Origin: Limanda limanda
Lineage: Eukaryota; Chordata; Actinopteri; Pleuronectiformes; Pleuronectidae
Assembly: GCF_963576545.1 (NCBI RefSeq)
Contig: NC_083638.1
Coordinates: forward strand, 31,527,400-31,591,399
DNA: 64,000 nucleotides
Direction: 5' to 3'
Shown here: one piece after another, positions 39,101 to 51,013 of the stretch
How the letters are laid out: every line of letters starts with the position of its first letter
How positions within the stretch are numbered: position 1 is the stretch's first letter
Notes under the pieces: generated by a model
What the model was told of the DNA's origin: nothing
Seen by the model: the letters and a program-made list of their open reading frames with translations, nothing else
Database searches by the model: none
Program-made: the position numbers and the translations under genes

Positions 39101-40290
39101 CCAAGTGTCAGAAAAGCGCTGGAAACAGGGAGATATGCCTTTTTTGGAAGAAATGGTTAAATTCTTGAATTTTTCATCACACATCATCCCAAATGGCACT
39201 AAACAGCTGGAAACGGGGAGATAAGCCTTTTTTGGAAGCATTGATTAAGATTTCTGACTTTTTCATCACATGTCAGCCCAAGTGTCAAAAAAGCGCTGGA
39301 AACAGGGAGATATGCCTTTTTTGGAAGAAATGGTTAAATTCTTGAATTTTTCATCACACATCATCCCAAATGTCACTAAACAGCTGGAAACGGGGAAATA
39401 AGCCTTTTTTGGAAGCAATGGTTAACATTTTGACTTTTTCATCACATATCAGCTCAAGTGTCAGAAAAGCGCTGGAAACAGGGAGATATGCCTTTTTTGG
39501 AAGAAATGGTTAAATTCTTGAATTTTTAATCACACATCATCCCAAATGTCACTAAACAGCTGGAAACGGGGAGAAAAGCCTTTTTTGGAAGCAATGGTTA
39601 ACATTTTGACTTTTTCATCACATATCACCTCCAGTGTCAGAAAAGCGCTGGAAACAGGGAGATATGCCTTTTTTTGGAAGAAATGGTTAAATTCTTGAAT
39701 TTTTCATCACACATCATCCCAAATGTCAATAAACAGCTGGAAACGGGGAGATAAGCCTTTTTTGGAAGCAATGGTTAACATTTTGACTTTTTCATCACAT
39801 ATCAGCTCAAGTGTCAGAAAAGCGCTGGAAACAGGGAGATATGCCTTTTTTTGGAAGAAATGGTTAAATTCTTGAATTTTTCATCACACATCATCCCAAA
39901 TGTCACTAAACAGCTGGAAACGGGGAGATAAGCCTTTTTTGGAAGCATTGATTAAGATTTTGACTTTTTCATCACATATCAGCTCCAGTGTCAGAAAAGC
40001 GCTGGAAACAGGGAGATAAGCCTTTTTTGGAAGAAATGGTTAAATTCTTGAATTTTTCATCACACATCATCCCAAATGGCACTAAACAGCTGGAAACGGG
40101 GAGATAAGCCTTTTTTGGAAGCATTGATTAAGATTTCTGACTTTTTCATCACATATCAGCTCCAGTGTCAGAAAAGCGCTGGAAACAGGGAGATATGCCT
40201 TTTTTTGGAAGAAATGGTTAAATTCTTGAATTTTTCATCACACATCATCCCAAATGTCACTAAACAGCTGGAAACGGGGAGATAAGCCTT
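36101..40290 (+). repeat. 1,592-bp and 2,829-bp nested higher-order repeats
   Basis: GATCAGC at 36,214 and 37,806, and GGGGAAATAAG at 36,567 and 38,159, give an offset of 1,592 (9 dimers) over about 36.1-36.69 kb. GGGGAAATAAG at 36,567 and 39,396, with CATATCACCTCC near 36,795 and 39,624, gives an offset of 2,829 (16 dimers) over about 36.5-37.3 kb versus 39.3-40.1 kb. The 38.3-38.6 kb piece (GCCATTTTTGG at 38,341) matches 28.9-29.2 kb. An A subtype with TTTTTAATCACACATC, mixing two A subforms, occurs near 36,700 and 39,530. Confidence 0.8.
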
Positions 40291-43200
40291 TTTTGGAAGC
40301 ATTGATTAAGATTTCTGACTTTTTCATCACATGTCAGCCCAAGTGTCAAAAAAGCGCTGGAAACAGGGAGATATGCCTTTTTTTGAAGAAATGGTTAAAT
40401 TCTTGAATTTTTAATCACAGATCATCCCAAATGTCACTAAACAGCTGGAAACGGGGAGATAAGCCTTTTTTGGAAGCAATGGTTAACATTTTGACTTTTT
40501 CATCACGTCAGCCCAAGTGTCAGAAAAGCGCTGGAAACAGGGAGATATGCCTTTTTTTGGAAGAAATGGTTAAATTCTTGAATTTTTCATCACACATCAT
40601 CCCAAATGTCACTAAACAGCTGGAAACGGGGAGATAAGCCTTTTTTGGAAGCATTGATTAAGATTTCTGACTTTTTCATCACATGTCAGCCCAAGTGTCA
40701 GAAAAGCACTGGAAACAGGGAGATATGCCTTTTTTGGAAGAAATGGTTAAATTCTTGAATTTTTCATCACACATCATCCCAAATGGCACTAAACAGCTGG
40801 AAACGGGGAGATAAGCCTTTTTTGGAAGCATTGATTAAGATTTCTGACTTTTTCATCACATGTCAGCCCAAGTGTCAAAAAAGCGCTGGAAACAGGGAGA
40901 TATGCCTTTTTTGGAAGAAATGGTTAAATTCTTGAATTTTTCATCACACATCATCCCAAATGTCACTAAACAGCTGGAAACGGGGAGATCAGCCTTTTTT
41001 GGAAGCATTGATTAAGATTTCTGACTTTTTCATCACATGTCAGCCCAAGTGTCAGAAAAGCGCTGGAAACAGGGAGATATGCCTTGTTTGGAAGAAATGG
41101 TTAAATTCTTGAATTTTTCATCACACATCATCCCAAATGTCACTAAACAGCTGGAAACGGGGAGATAAGCCTTTTTTGGAAGCATTGATTAAGATTTCTG
41201 ACTTTTTCATCACATGTCAGCCCAAGTGTCAAAAAAGCGCTGGAAACAGGGAGATATGCCTTTTTTGGAAGAAATGGTTAAATTCTTGAATTTTTCATCA
41301 CACATCATCCCAAATGGCACTAAACAGCTGGAAACGGGGAGATAAGCCTTTTTTGGAAGCATTGATTAAGATTTCTGACTTTTTCATCACATGTCAGCCC
41401 AAGTGTCAAAAAAGCGCTGGAAACAGGGAGATATGCCTTTTTTGGAAGAAATGGTTAAATTCTTGAATTTTTAATCACAGATCATCCCAAATGTCACTAA
41501 ACAGCTGGAAACGGGGAGATAAGCCTTTTTTGGAAGCAATGGTTAACATTTTGACTTTTTCATCACATATCAGCTCCAGTGTCAGAAAAGCGCTGGAAAC
41601 AGGGAGATATGCCTTTTTTTGGAAGAAATGGTTAAATTCTTGATTTTTTCTTCACACATCATCCCAAATGTCAATAAACAGCTGGAAACGGGGAGATAAG
41701 CCTTTTTTGGAAGCAATGGTTAACATTTTGACTTTTTCATCACATATCAGCTCAAGTGTCAGAAAAGCGCTGGAAACAGGGAGATATGCCTTTTTTTGGA
41801 AGAAATGGTTAAATTCTTGAATTTTTCATCACACATCATCCCAAATGTCACTAAACAGCTGGAAACGGGGAGATAAGCCTTTTTTGGAAGCATTGATTAA
41901 GATTTCTGACTTTTTCATCACATGTCAGCCCAAGTGTCAGAAAAGCGCTGGAAACAGGGAGATATGCCTTTTTTGGAAGAAATGGTTAAATTCTTGAATT
42001 TTTCATCACACATCATCCCAAATGGCACTAAACAGCTGGAAACGGGGAGATAAGCCTTTTTTGGAAGCATTGATTAAGATTTCTGACTTTTTCATCACAT
42101 GTCAGCCCAAGTGTCAAAAAAGCGCTGGAAACAGGGAGATATGCCTTTTTTGGAAGAAATGGTTAAATTCTTGAATTTTTAATCACAGATCATCCCAAAT
42201 GTCACTAAACAGATGGAAACGGGGAGATAAGCCTTTTTTGGAAGCAATGGTTAAGATTTTGACTTTTTCATCACATATCAGTTCCAGTGTCAGAAAAGCG
42301 CTGGAAACAGGGAGATATGCCTTTTTTTGGAAGAAATGGTTAAATTCTTGAATTTTTCATCACACATCATCCCAAATGTCACTAAACAGCTGTAAACGGG
42401 GAGATAAGCCTTTTTTGGAAGCAATGGTTAAGATTTTGACTTTTTCATCACATATCAGTTCCAGTGTCAGAAAAGCGCTGGAAACAGGGAGATATGCCTT
42501 TTTTTGGAAGAAATGGTTAAATTCTTGAATTTTTCAACTCACATCATCCCAAATGTCTCTAAACAGCTGGAAACGGGGAGATAAGCCTTTTTTGGAAGCA
42601 ATGGTTAACATTTTGACTTTTTCATCACATATCAGCTCAAGTGTCAGAAAAGCGCTGGAAACAGGGAGATATGCCTTTTTTTGGAAGAAATGGTTAAATT
42701 CTTGAATTTTTCATCACACATCATCCCAAATGTCACTAAACAGCTGGAAACGGGGAGATAAGCCTTTTTTGGAAGCAATGGTTAACATTTTGACTTTTTC
42801 ATCACATATCAGCTCAAGTGTCAGAAAAGCGCTGGAATCAGGGGGATAAGCCTTTTTTGGAAGAAATGGTTAAATTCTTGAATTTTTCATCACACATCAT
42901 CCCAAATGTCACTAAACAGCTGTAAACGGGGAGATCAGCCTTTTTTGGAAGCATTGATTAAGATTTCTGACTTTTTCATCACATGTCAGCCCAAGTGTCA
43001 AAAAAGCGCTGGAAACAGGGAGATATGCCTTTTTTGGAAGAAATGGTTAAATTCTTGAATTTTTAATCAAAGATCATCCCAAATGTCACTAAACAGCTGG
43101 AAACGGGGAGATAAGCCTTTTTTGGAAGCAATGGTTAACATTTTGACTTTTTCATCACATATCAGCTCAAGTGTCAGAAAAGCGCTGGAAACAGGGAGAT

Positions 43201-45184
43201 ATGCCTTTTTTGGAAGCATTGATTAAGATTTCTGACTTTTTCATCACATGTCAGCCCAAGTGTCAGAAAAGCGCTGGAAACAGGGAGATATGCCTTTTTT
43301 GGAAGAAATGGTTAAATTCTTGAATTTTTAATCACAGATCATCCCAAATGTCACTAAACAGCTGGAAACGGGGAGATAAGCCTTTTTTGGAAGCATTGAT
43401 TAAGATTTCTGACTTTTTCATCACATGTCAGCCCAAGTGTCAAAAAAGCGCTGGAAACAGGGAGATATGCCTTTTTTGGAAGAAATGGTTAAATTCTTGA
43501 ATTTTTAATCACAGATCATCCCAAATGTCACTAAACAGCTGGAAACGGGGAGATACGCCTTTTTTGGAAGCAATGGTTAACATTTTGACTTTTTCATCAC
43601 ATATCAGCTCCAGTGTCAGAAAAGCGCTGGAAACAGGGAGATATGCCTTTTTTTGGAAGAAATGGTTAAATTCTTGAATTTTTCATCACACATCATCCCA
43701 AATGTCACTAAACAGCTGGAAACGGGGAGATAAGCCTTTTTTGGAAGCATTGGTTAAGATTTTGACTTTTTCATCACATATCAGCTCCAGTGTCAGAAAA
43801 GCGCTGGAAACAGGGAGATATGCCTTTTTTTGGAAGAAATGGTTAAATTCTTGAATTTTTCATCACACATCATCCCAAATGTCACTAAACAGCTGGAAAC
43901 GGGGAGATCAGCCTTTTTTGGAAGCATTGATTAAGATTTCTGACTTTTTCATCACATGTCAGCCCAAGTGTCAGAAAAGCGCTGGAAACAGGGAGATAAG
44001 CCTTTTTTGGAAGAAATGGTTAAATTCTTGAATTTTTCATCACACATCATCCCAAATGTCACTAAACAGCTGGAAACGGGGAGATAAGCCTTTTTTGGAA
44101 GCATTGATTAAGATTTCTGACTTTTTCATCACATGTCAGCCCAAGTGTCAAAAAAGCGCTGGAAACAGGGAGATATACCTTTTTTGGAAGAAATGGTTAA
44201 ATTCTTAAATTTTTCATCACACATCATCCCAAATGTCACTAAACAGCTGGAAACGGGGAGATAAGCCTTTTTTGGAAGCATTGATTAAGATTTCTGACTT
44301 TTTCATCACATGTCAGCCCAAGTGTCAGAAAAGCGCTGGAAACAGGGAGATAAGCCTTTTTTGGAAGAAATGGTTAAATTCTTGAATTTTTCATCACACA
44401 TCATCCCAAATGTCACTAAACAGCTGGAAACGGGGAGATAAGCCTTTTTTGGAAGCAATGGTTAACATTTTGACTTTTTCATCACATAGCTCAAGTGTCA
44501 GAAAAGCGCTGGAAACAGGGAGATATGCCTTTTTTGGAAGAAATGGTTAAATTCTTGAATTTTTCATCACACATCATCCCAAATGGCACTAAACAGCTGG
44601 AAACGGGGAGATCAGCCTTTTTTGGAAGCATTGATTAAGATTTCTGACTTTTTCATCACATGTCAGCCCAAGTGTCAGAAAAGCGCTGGAAACAGGGAGA
44701 TATGCCTTGTTTGGAAGAAATGGTTAAATTCTTGAATTTTTCATCACACATCATCCCAAATGTCACTAAACAGCTGGAAACGGGGAGATAAGCCTTTTTT
44801 GGAAGCAATGATTAAGATTTCTGACTTTTTCATCACATGTCAGCCCAAGTGTCAGAAAAGCGCTGGAAACAGGGAGATATGCCTTTTTTGGAAGAAATGG
44901 TTAAATTCTTGAATTTTTCATCACACATCATACCAAATGGCACTAAACAGCTGGAAACCGGGAGATAAGCCTTTTTTGGAAGCATTGATTAAGATTTCTG
45001 ACTTTTTCATCACATGTCAGCCCAAGTGTCAGAAAAGCGCTGGAAACAGGGAGATAAGCCTTTTTTGGAAGAAATGGTTAAATTCTTGAATTTTTCATCA
45101 CACATCATCCCAAATGTCACTAAACAGCTGGAAACGGGGAGATAAGCCTTTTTTGGAAGCATTGATTAAGATTTCTGACTTTTT
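40291..45184 (+). repeat. Mixed A/B array with single-dimer duplication
   Basis: This stretch is ordinary alternating units with several private or long-range variants. CATATCAGTTCC occurs at 42,281 and 42,458, exactly 177 bp apart, a one-dimer tandem duplication. GGAATCAGGGGG at 42,834 and CAGATGG at 42,211 otherwise occur only at 10,021/11,259 and 8,514. Oddities include TTGATTTTTTCTTCAC near 41,641, TTCAACTCACATC near 42,534, a two-base deletion (ATCACGTCAGCCC) near 40,503 and a three-base deletion (CACATAGCTC) near 44,486. I see no gene. Confidence 0.75.
43184..43272 (+). repeat. Hybrid monomer, A 5' end on B1 body
   Basis: This 89-bp unit begins A-type CAGGG-TATGCC and then continues as B1 (GCATTGATTAAG, TTTCTGAC, CATGTCAGCCC). 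It follows a B unit, so two B-type bodies are adjacent. It is the reverse of the joints at 13,292 and 22,576, and the switch lies between bases 20 and 33. It is consistent with an exchange between units out of register by one monomer. Confidence 0.85.
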
Positions 45185-48122
45185 CATCACATGTCAGCCC
45201 AAGTGTCAGAAAAGCGCTGGAAACAGGGAGATAAGCCTTTTTTGGAAGAAATGGTTAAATTCTTGAATTTTTCATCACACATCATCCCAAATGTCACTAA
45301 ACAGCTGGAAACGGGGAGATAAGCCTTTTTTGGAAGCATTGATTAAGATTTCTGACTTTTTCATCACATGTCAGCCCAAGTGTCAAAAAAGTGCTGGAAA
45401 CAGGGAGATATGCCTTTTTTGGAAGAAATGGTTAAATTCTTGAATTTTTCATCACACATCATCCCAAATGTCACTAAACAGCTGGAAACGGGGAGATAAG
45501 CCTTTTTTGGAAGCATTGATTAAGATTTCTGACTTTTTCATCACATGTCAGCCCAAGTGTCAGAAAAGCGCTGGAAACAGGGAGATATGCCTTGTTTGGA
45601 AGAAATGGTTAAATTCTTGAATTTTTCATCACACATCATCCCAAATGTCACTAAACAGCTGGAAACGGGGAGATAAGCCTTTCTTGGAAGCATTGATTAA
45701 GATTTCTGACTTTTTCATCACATGTCAGCCCAAGTGTCAAAAAAGCGCTGGAAACAGGGAGATATGCCTTTTTTGGAAGAAATGGTTAAATTCTTGAATT
45801 TTTAATCACAGATCATCCCAAATGTCACTAAACAGCTGGAAACGGGGAGATAAGCCTTTTTTGGAAGCAATGGTTAACATTTTGACTTTTTCATCACATA
45901 TCAGCTCCAGTGTCAGAAAAGCACTGGAAACAGGGAGATATGCCTTTTTTTGGAAGAAATGGTTAAATTCTTGAATTTTTCATCACACATCATCCCAAAT
46001 GTCACTAAACAGCTGGAAACGGGGAGATAAGCCTTTTTTGGAAGCATTGATTAAGATTTCTGACTTTTTCATCACATGTCAGCCCAAGTGTCAGAAAAGC
46101 GCTGGAAACAGGGAGGTATGCCTTTTTTGGAAGAAATGGTTAAATTCTTGAATTTTTCATCACACATCATCCCAAATGTCACTAAACAGCTGGAAACGGG
46201 GAGATAAGCCTTTTTTGGAAGCATTGATTAAGATTTCTGACTTTTTCATCACATGTCAGCCCAAGTGTCAAAAAAGCGCTGGAAACAGGGAGATATGCCT
46301 TTTTTGGAAGAAATGGTTAAATTCTTGAATTTTTAATCACAGATCATCCCAAATGTCACTAAACAGCTGGAAACGGGGAGATAAGCCTTTTTTGGAAGCA
46401 ATGGTTAAGATTTTGACTTTTTCATCACATATCAGCTCCAGTGTCAGAAAAGCGCTGGAAACAGGGAGATATGCCTTTTTTTGGAAGAAATGGTTAAATT
46501 CTTGAATTTTTCATCACACATCATCCCAAATGTCACTAAACAGCTGGAAACGGGGAGATAAGCCTTTTTTGGAAGCATTGATTAAGATTTCTGACTTTTT
46601 CATCACATGTCAGCCCAAGTGTCAGAAAAGCGCTGGAAACAGGGAGATAAGCCTTTTTTGGAAGAAATGGTTAAATTCTTGAATTTTTCATAACACATCA
46701 TCCCAAATGTCACTAAACAGCTGGAAACGGGGAGATAAGCCTTTTTTGGAAGCATTGATTAAGATTTCTGACTTTTTCATCACATGTCAGCCCAAGTGTC
46801 AAAAAAGCGCTGGAAACAGGGAGATATGCCTTTTTTGGAAGAAATGGTTAAATTCTTGAATTTTTAATCACAGATCATCCCAAATGTCACTAAACAGCTG
46901 GAAACGGGGAGAAAAGCCTTTTTTGGAAGCAATGGTTAACATTTTGACTTTTTCATCACATATCAGCTCCAGTGTCAGAAAAGCGCTGGAAACAGGGAGA
47001 TATGCCTTTTTTTGGAAGAAACGGTAAAATTCTTGAATTTTTCATCACACATCATCCCAAATGTCACTAAACAGCTGGAAACGGGGAGATAAGCCTTTTT
47101 TGGAAGCATTGGTTAAGATTTTGACTTTTTCATCACATATCAGCTCCAGTGTCAGAAAAGCGCTGGAAACAGGGAGATATGCCTTTTTTTGGAAGAAATG
47201 GTTAAATTCTTGAATTTTTCATCACACATCATCCCAAATGTCACTAAACAGCTGGAAACGGGGAGATAAGCCTTTTTTGGAAGCATTGATTAAGATTTCT
47301 GACTTTTTCATCACATGTCAGCCCAAGTGTCAGAAAAGCGCTGGAAACAGGGAGATATGCCTTTTTTGGAAGAAATGGTTAAATTCTTGAATTTTTCATC
47401 ACACATCATCCCAAATGGCACTAAACAGCTGGAAACGGGGAGATAAGCCTTTTTTGGAAGCATTGATTAAGATTTCTGACTTTTTCATCACGTCAGCCCA
47501 AGTGTCAAAAAAGCGCTGGAAACAGGGAGATATGCCTTTTTTGGAAGAAATGGTTAAATTTTTGAATTTTTAATCACAGATCATCCCAAATGTCACTAAA
47601 CAGCTGGAAACGGGGAGATAAGCCTTTTTTGGAAGCAATGGTTAAGATTTTGACTTTTTCATCACATATCAGCTCCAGTGTCAGAAAAGCGCTGGAAACA
47701 GGGAGATATGCCTTTTTTTGGAAGAAATGGTTAAATTCTTGAATTTTTCATCACACATCATCCCAAATGTCACTAAACAGCTGGAAACGGGGAGATAAGC
47801 CTTTTTTGGAAGCATTGATTAAGATTTCTGACTTTTTCATCACATGTCAGCCCAAGTGTCAAAAAAGCGCTGGAAACGGAGATATGCCTTTTTTGGAAGA
47901 AATCGTTAAATTCTTGAATTTTTAATCACAGATCATCCCAAATGTCACTAAACAGGTGGAAACGGGGAGATAAGCCTTTTTTGGAAGCAATGGTTAACAT
48001 TTTGACTTTTTCATCACATGTCAGCCCAAGTGTCAGAAAAGCGCTGGAAACAGGGAGATAAGCCTTTTTTGGAAGAAATGGTTAAATTCTTGAATTTTTC
48101 ATCACACATCATCCCAAATGTC
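45185..48122 (+). repeat. 2.94-kb segmental duplication, copy 1
   Basis: This block recurs at 51,014-53,953 at an offset of about 5,831. Shared markers are AAAAAAGTGCTGG (about 45,391), CCTTTCTTGG (45,681), AAGCACTGG (about 45,921), GGGAGGTATG (46,111), TTCATAACACATC (46,691), GAAACGGTAAAATTC (about 47,020), ATCACGTCAGCC (about 47,489), AAATTTTTGAATT (about 47,557), GGAAACGGAGATATG (about 47,872), AAATCGTTAAATTC (about 47,900) and AACAGGTGG (about 47,951). It ends where this copy reads CACTAAACAGC and the other reads CACTTAACAGC. Confidence 0.9.
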
Positions 48123-49632
48123 ACTAAACAGCTGGAAACGGGGAGATAAGCCTTTTTTGGAAGCAATGGTTAACATTTTGACTTTTTCATCACATATCAG
48201 CTCAAGTGTCAGAAAAGCGCTGGAAACAGGGAGATATGCCTTTTTTTGGAAGAAATGGTTAAATTCTTGAATTTTTCATCACACATCATCCCAAATGTCA
48301 CTTAACAGCTGGAAACGGGGAGATAAGCCTTTTTTGGAAGCATTGATTAAGATTTCTGACTTTTTCATCACATGTCAGCCCAAGTGTCAGAAAAGCGCTG
48401 GAAACAGGGAGATATGCCTTTTTTGGAAGAAATGGTTAAATTCTTGAATTTTTAATCACAGATCATCCCAAATGTCACTAAACAGCTGGAAACGGGGAGA
48501 AAAGCCTTTTTTGGAAGCAATGGTTAACATTTTGACTTTTTCATCACATATCAGCTCCAGTGTCAGAAAAGCGCTGGAAACAGGGAGATATGCCTTTTTT
48601 TGGAAGAAATGGTTAAATTCTTGAATTTTTCATCACACATTATCCCAAATGTCACTAAACAGCTGGAAACGGGGAGATAAGCCTTTTTTGGAAGCATTGA
48701 TTAAGATTTCTGACTTTTTCATCACATGTCAGCCCAAGTGTCAAAAAAGCGCTGGAAACAGGGAGATATGCCTTTTTTGGAAGAAATGGTTAAATTCTTG
48801 AATTTTTAATCACAGATCATCCCAAATGTCACTAAACAGCTGGAAACGGGGAGATAAGCCTTTTTTGGAAGCAATGGTTAACATTTTGACTTTTTCATCA
48901 CATATCAGCTCCAGTGTCAGAAAAGCGCTGGAAACAGGGAGATATGCCTTTTTTTGGAAGAAACGGTTAAATTCTTGAATTTTTCATCACACATCATCCC
49001 AAATGTCACTAAACAGCTGGAAACGGGGAGATATGCCTTTTTTGGAAGCATTGATTAAGATTTTGACTTTTTCATCACATATCAGCTCCAGTGTCAGAAA
49101 AGCGCTGGAAACAGGGAGATATGCCTTTTTTGGAAGAAATGGTTAAATTCTTGAATTTTTCATCACACATCATCCCAAATGGCACTAAACAGCTGAAAAC
49201 GGGGAGATAAGCCTTTTTTGGAAGCATTGATTAAGATTTCTGACTTTTTCATCACATGTCAGCCCAAGTGTCAAAAAAGCGCTGGAAACAGGGAGATATG
49301 CCTTTTTTGGAAAAAATGGTTAAATTCTTGAATTTTTAATCACAGATCATCCCAAATGTCACTAAACAGCTGGAAACGGGGAGAGAAGCCTTTTTTGGAA
49401 GCAATGGTTAAAATTTTGACTTTTTCATCACATATCAGCTCCAGTGTCAGAAAAGCGCTGGAAACAGGGAGATAAGCCTTTTTTGGAAGAAATGGTTAAA
49501 TTCTTGAATTTTTCATCACACATCATCCCAAATGTCACTAAACAGCTGGAAACGGGGAGATAAGCCTTTTTTGGAAGCAATGGTTAACATTTTGACTTTT
49601 TCATCACATATCAGCTCAAGTGTCAGAAAAGC

Positions 49633-49721
49633 GCTGGAAACAGGGAGATAAGCCTTTTTTGGAAGTATTGACTAAGATTTCTGACTTTTTCATCACATGT
49701 CAGCCCAAGTGTCAGAAAAGC
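49633..49721 (+). repeat. Hybrid monomer, A 5' end on B1 body
   Basis: This 89-bp unit starts CAGGGAGATAAGCC (A-type CAGGG) and continues as B1, with the rare GAAGTATTGACTAAG. It follows a B2 unit, giving two adjacent B bodies. The GTATTGACTAAG marker also occurs near 50,461 and 54,877 in ordinary B positions, which suggests one of those was the donor of the 3' part. Confidence 0.82.
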
Positions 49722-50163
49722 GCTGGAAACAGGGAGGTATGCCTTTTTTGGAAGAAATGGTTAAATTCTTGAATTTTTCATCACACATCATCCCAAATGT
49801 CACTAAACAGCTGGAAACGGGTAGATCAGCCTTTTTTGGAAGCATTGATTAAGATTTCTGACTTTTTCATCACATGTCAGCCCAAGTGTCAGAAAAGCGC
49901 TGGAAACAGGGAGATATGCCTTGTTTGGAAGAAATGGTTAAATTCTTGAATTTTTCATCACACATCATCCCAAATGTCACTTAACAGCTGGAAACGGGGA
50001 GATAAGCCTTTTTTGGAAGCATTGATTAAGATTTCTGACTTTTTCATCACATGTCAGCCCAAGTGTCAAAAAAGCGCTGGCAACAGGGAGATATGCCTTT
50101 TTTGGAAGAAATGGTTAAATTCTTGAATTTTTCATCACACATCATCCCAAATGTCACTAAACA

Positions 50164-50251
50164 GCTGGAAACGGGGAGATAAGCCTTTTTTGGAAGAAAT
50201 GGTTAAATTCTTGAATTTTTCATCACACATCATCCCAAATGTCACTAAACA
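50164..50251 (+). repeat. Hybrid monomer, B 5' end on A body
   Basis: This 88-bp unit starts CGGGGAGATAAGCC (B) and continues AGAAATGGTTAAATTC to GTCACTAAACA (A). It follows an A unit, giving adjacent A bodies. It lies about 530 bp from the opposite-type joint at 49,633, so the pair restores the alternation phase. Confidence 0.85.
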
Positions 50252-51013
50252 GCTGGAAACGGGGAGATAAGCCTTTTTTGGAAGCAATGGTTAACATTTT
50301 GACTTTTTCATCACATATCAGCTCAAGTGTCAGAAAAGCGCTGGAAACAGGGAGATATGCCTTTTTTGGAAGAAATGGTTAAATTCTTGAATTTTTCATC
50401 ACACATCATCCCAAATGTCACTAAACAGCTGGAAACGGGGAGATAAGCCTTTTTTGGAAGTATTGACTAAGATTTCTGACTTTTTCATCACATGTCAGCC
50501 CAAGTGTCAAAAAAGCGCTGGAAACAGGGAGATAAGCCTTTTTTGGAAGACATGGTTAAATTCTTGAATTTTTCATCACACATCATCCCAAATGTCACTA
50601 AACAGCTGTAAACGGGGAGATCAGCCTTTTTTGGAAGCATTGATTAAGATTTCTGACTTTTTCATCACATGTCAGCCCAAGTGTCAGAAAAGCGCTGGAA
50701 ACAGGGAGATATGCCTTGTTTGGAAGAAATGGTTAAATTCTTGAATTTTTCATCACACATCATCCCAAATGTCACTAAACAGCTGGAAACGGGGAGATAA
50801 GCCTTTTTTGGAAGCATTGATTAAGATTTCTGACTTTTTCATCACATGTCAGCCCAAGTGTCAAAAAAGCGCTGGAAACAGGGAGATATGCCTTTTTTGG
50901 AAGAAATGGTTAAATTCTTGAATTTTTCATCACACATCATCCCAAATGTCACTAAACAGCTGGAAACGGGGAGATAAGCCTTTTTTGGAAGCATTGGTTA
51001 AGATTTTGACTTT

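Larger units (their letters stand above)
48123..51013 (+). repeat. A/B array between the duplicated blocks, two hybrid joints
   Basis: These are ordinary units plus the hybrid monomers at 49,633 and 50,164. A B unit at 49,016 carries A-type TATGCC. CACTTAACAGC occurs near 48,298 and 49,978, CGGGTAGATCAG near 49,819 and GCTGGCAACAGG near 50,079. The 50,185-50,925 part recurs at about 54,601-55,341. No gene or unique sequence is seen. Confidence 0.75.
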
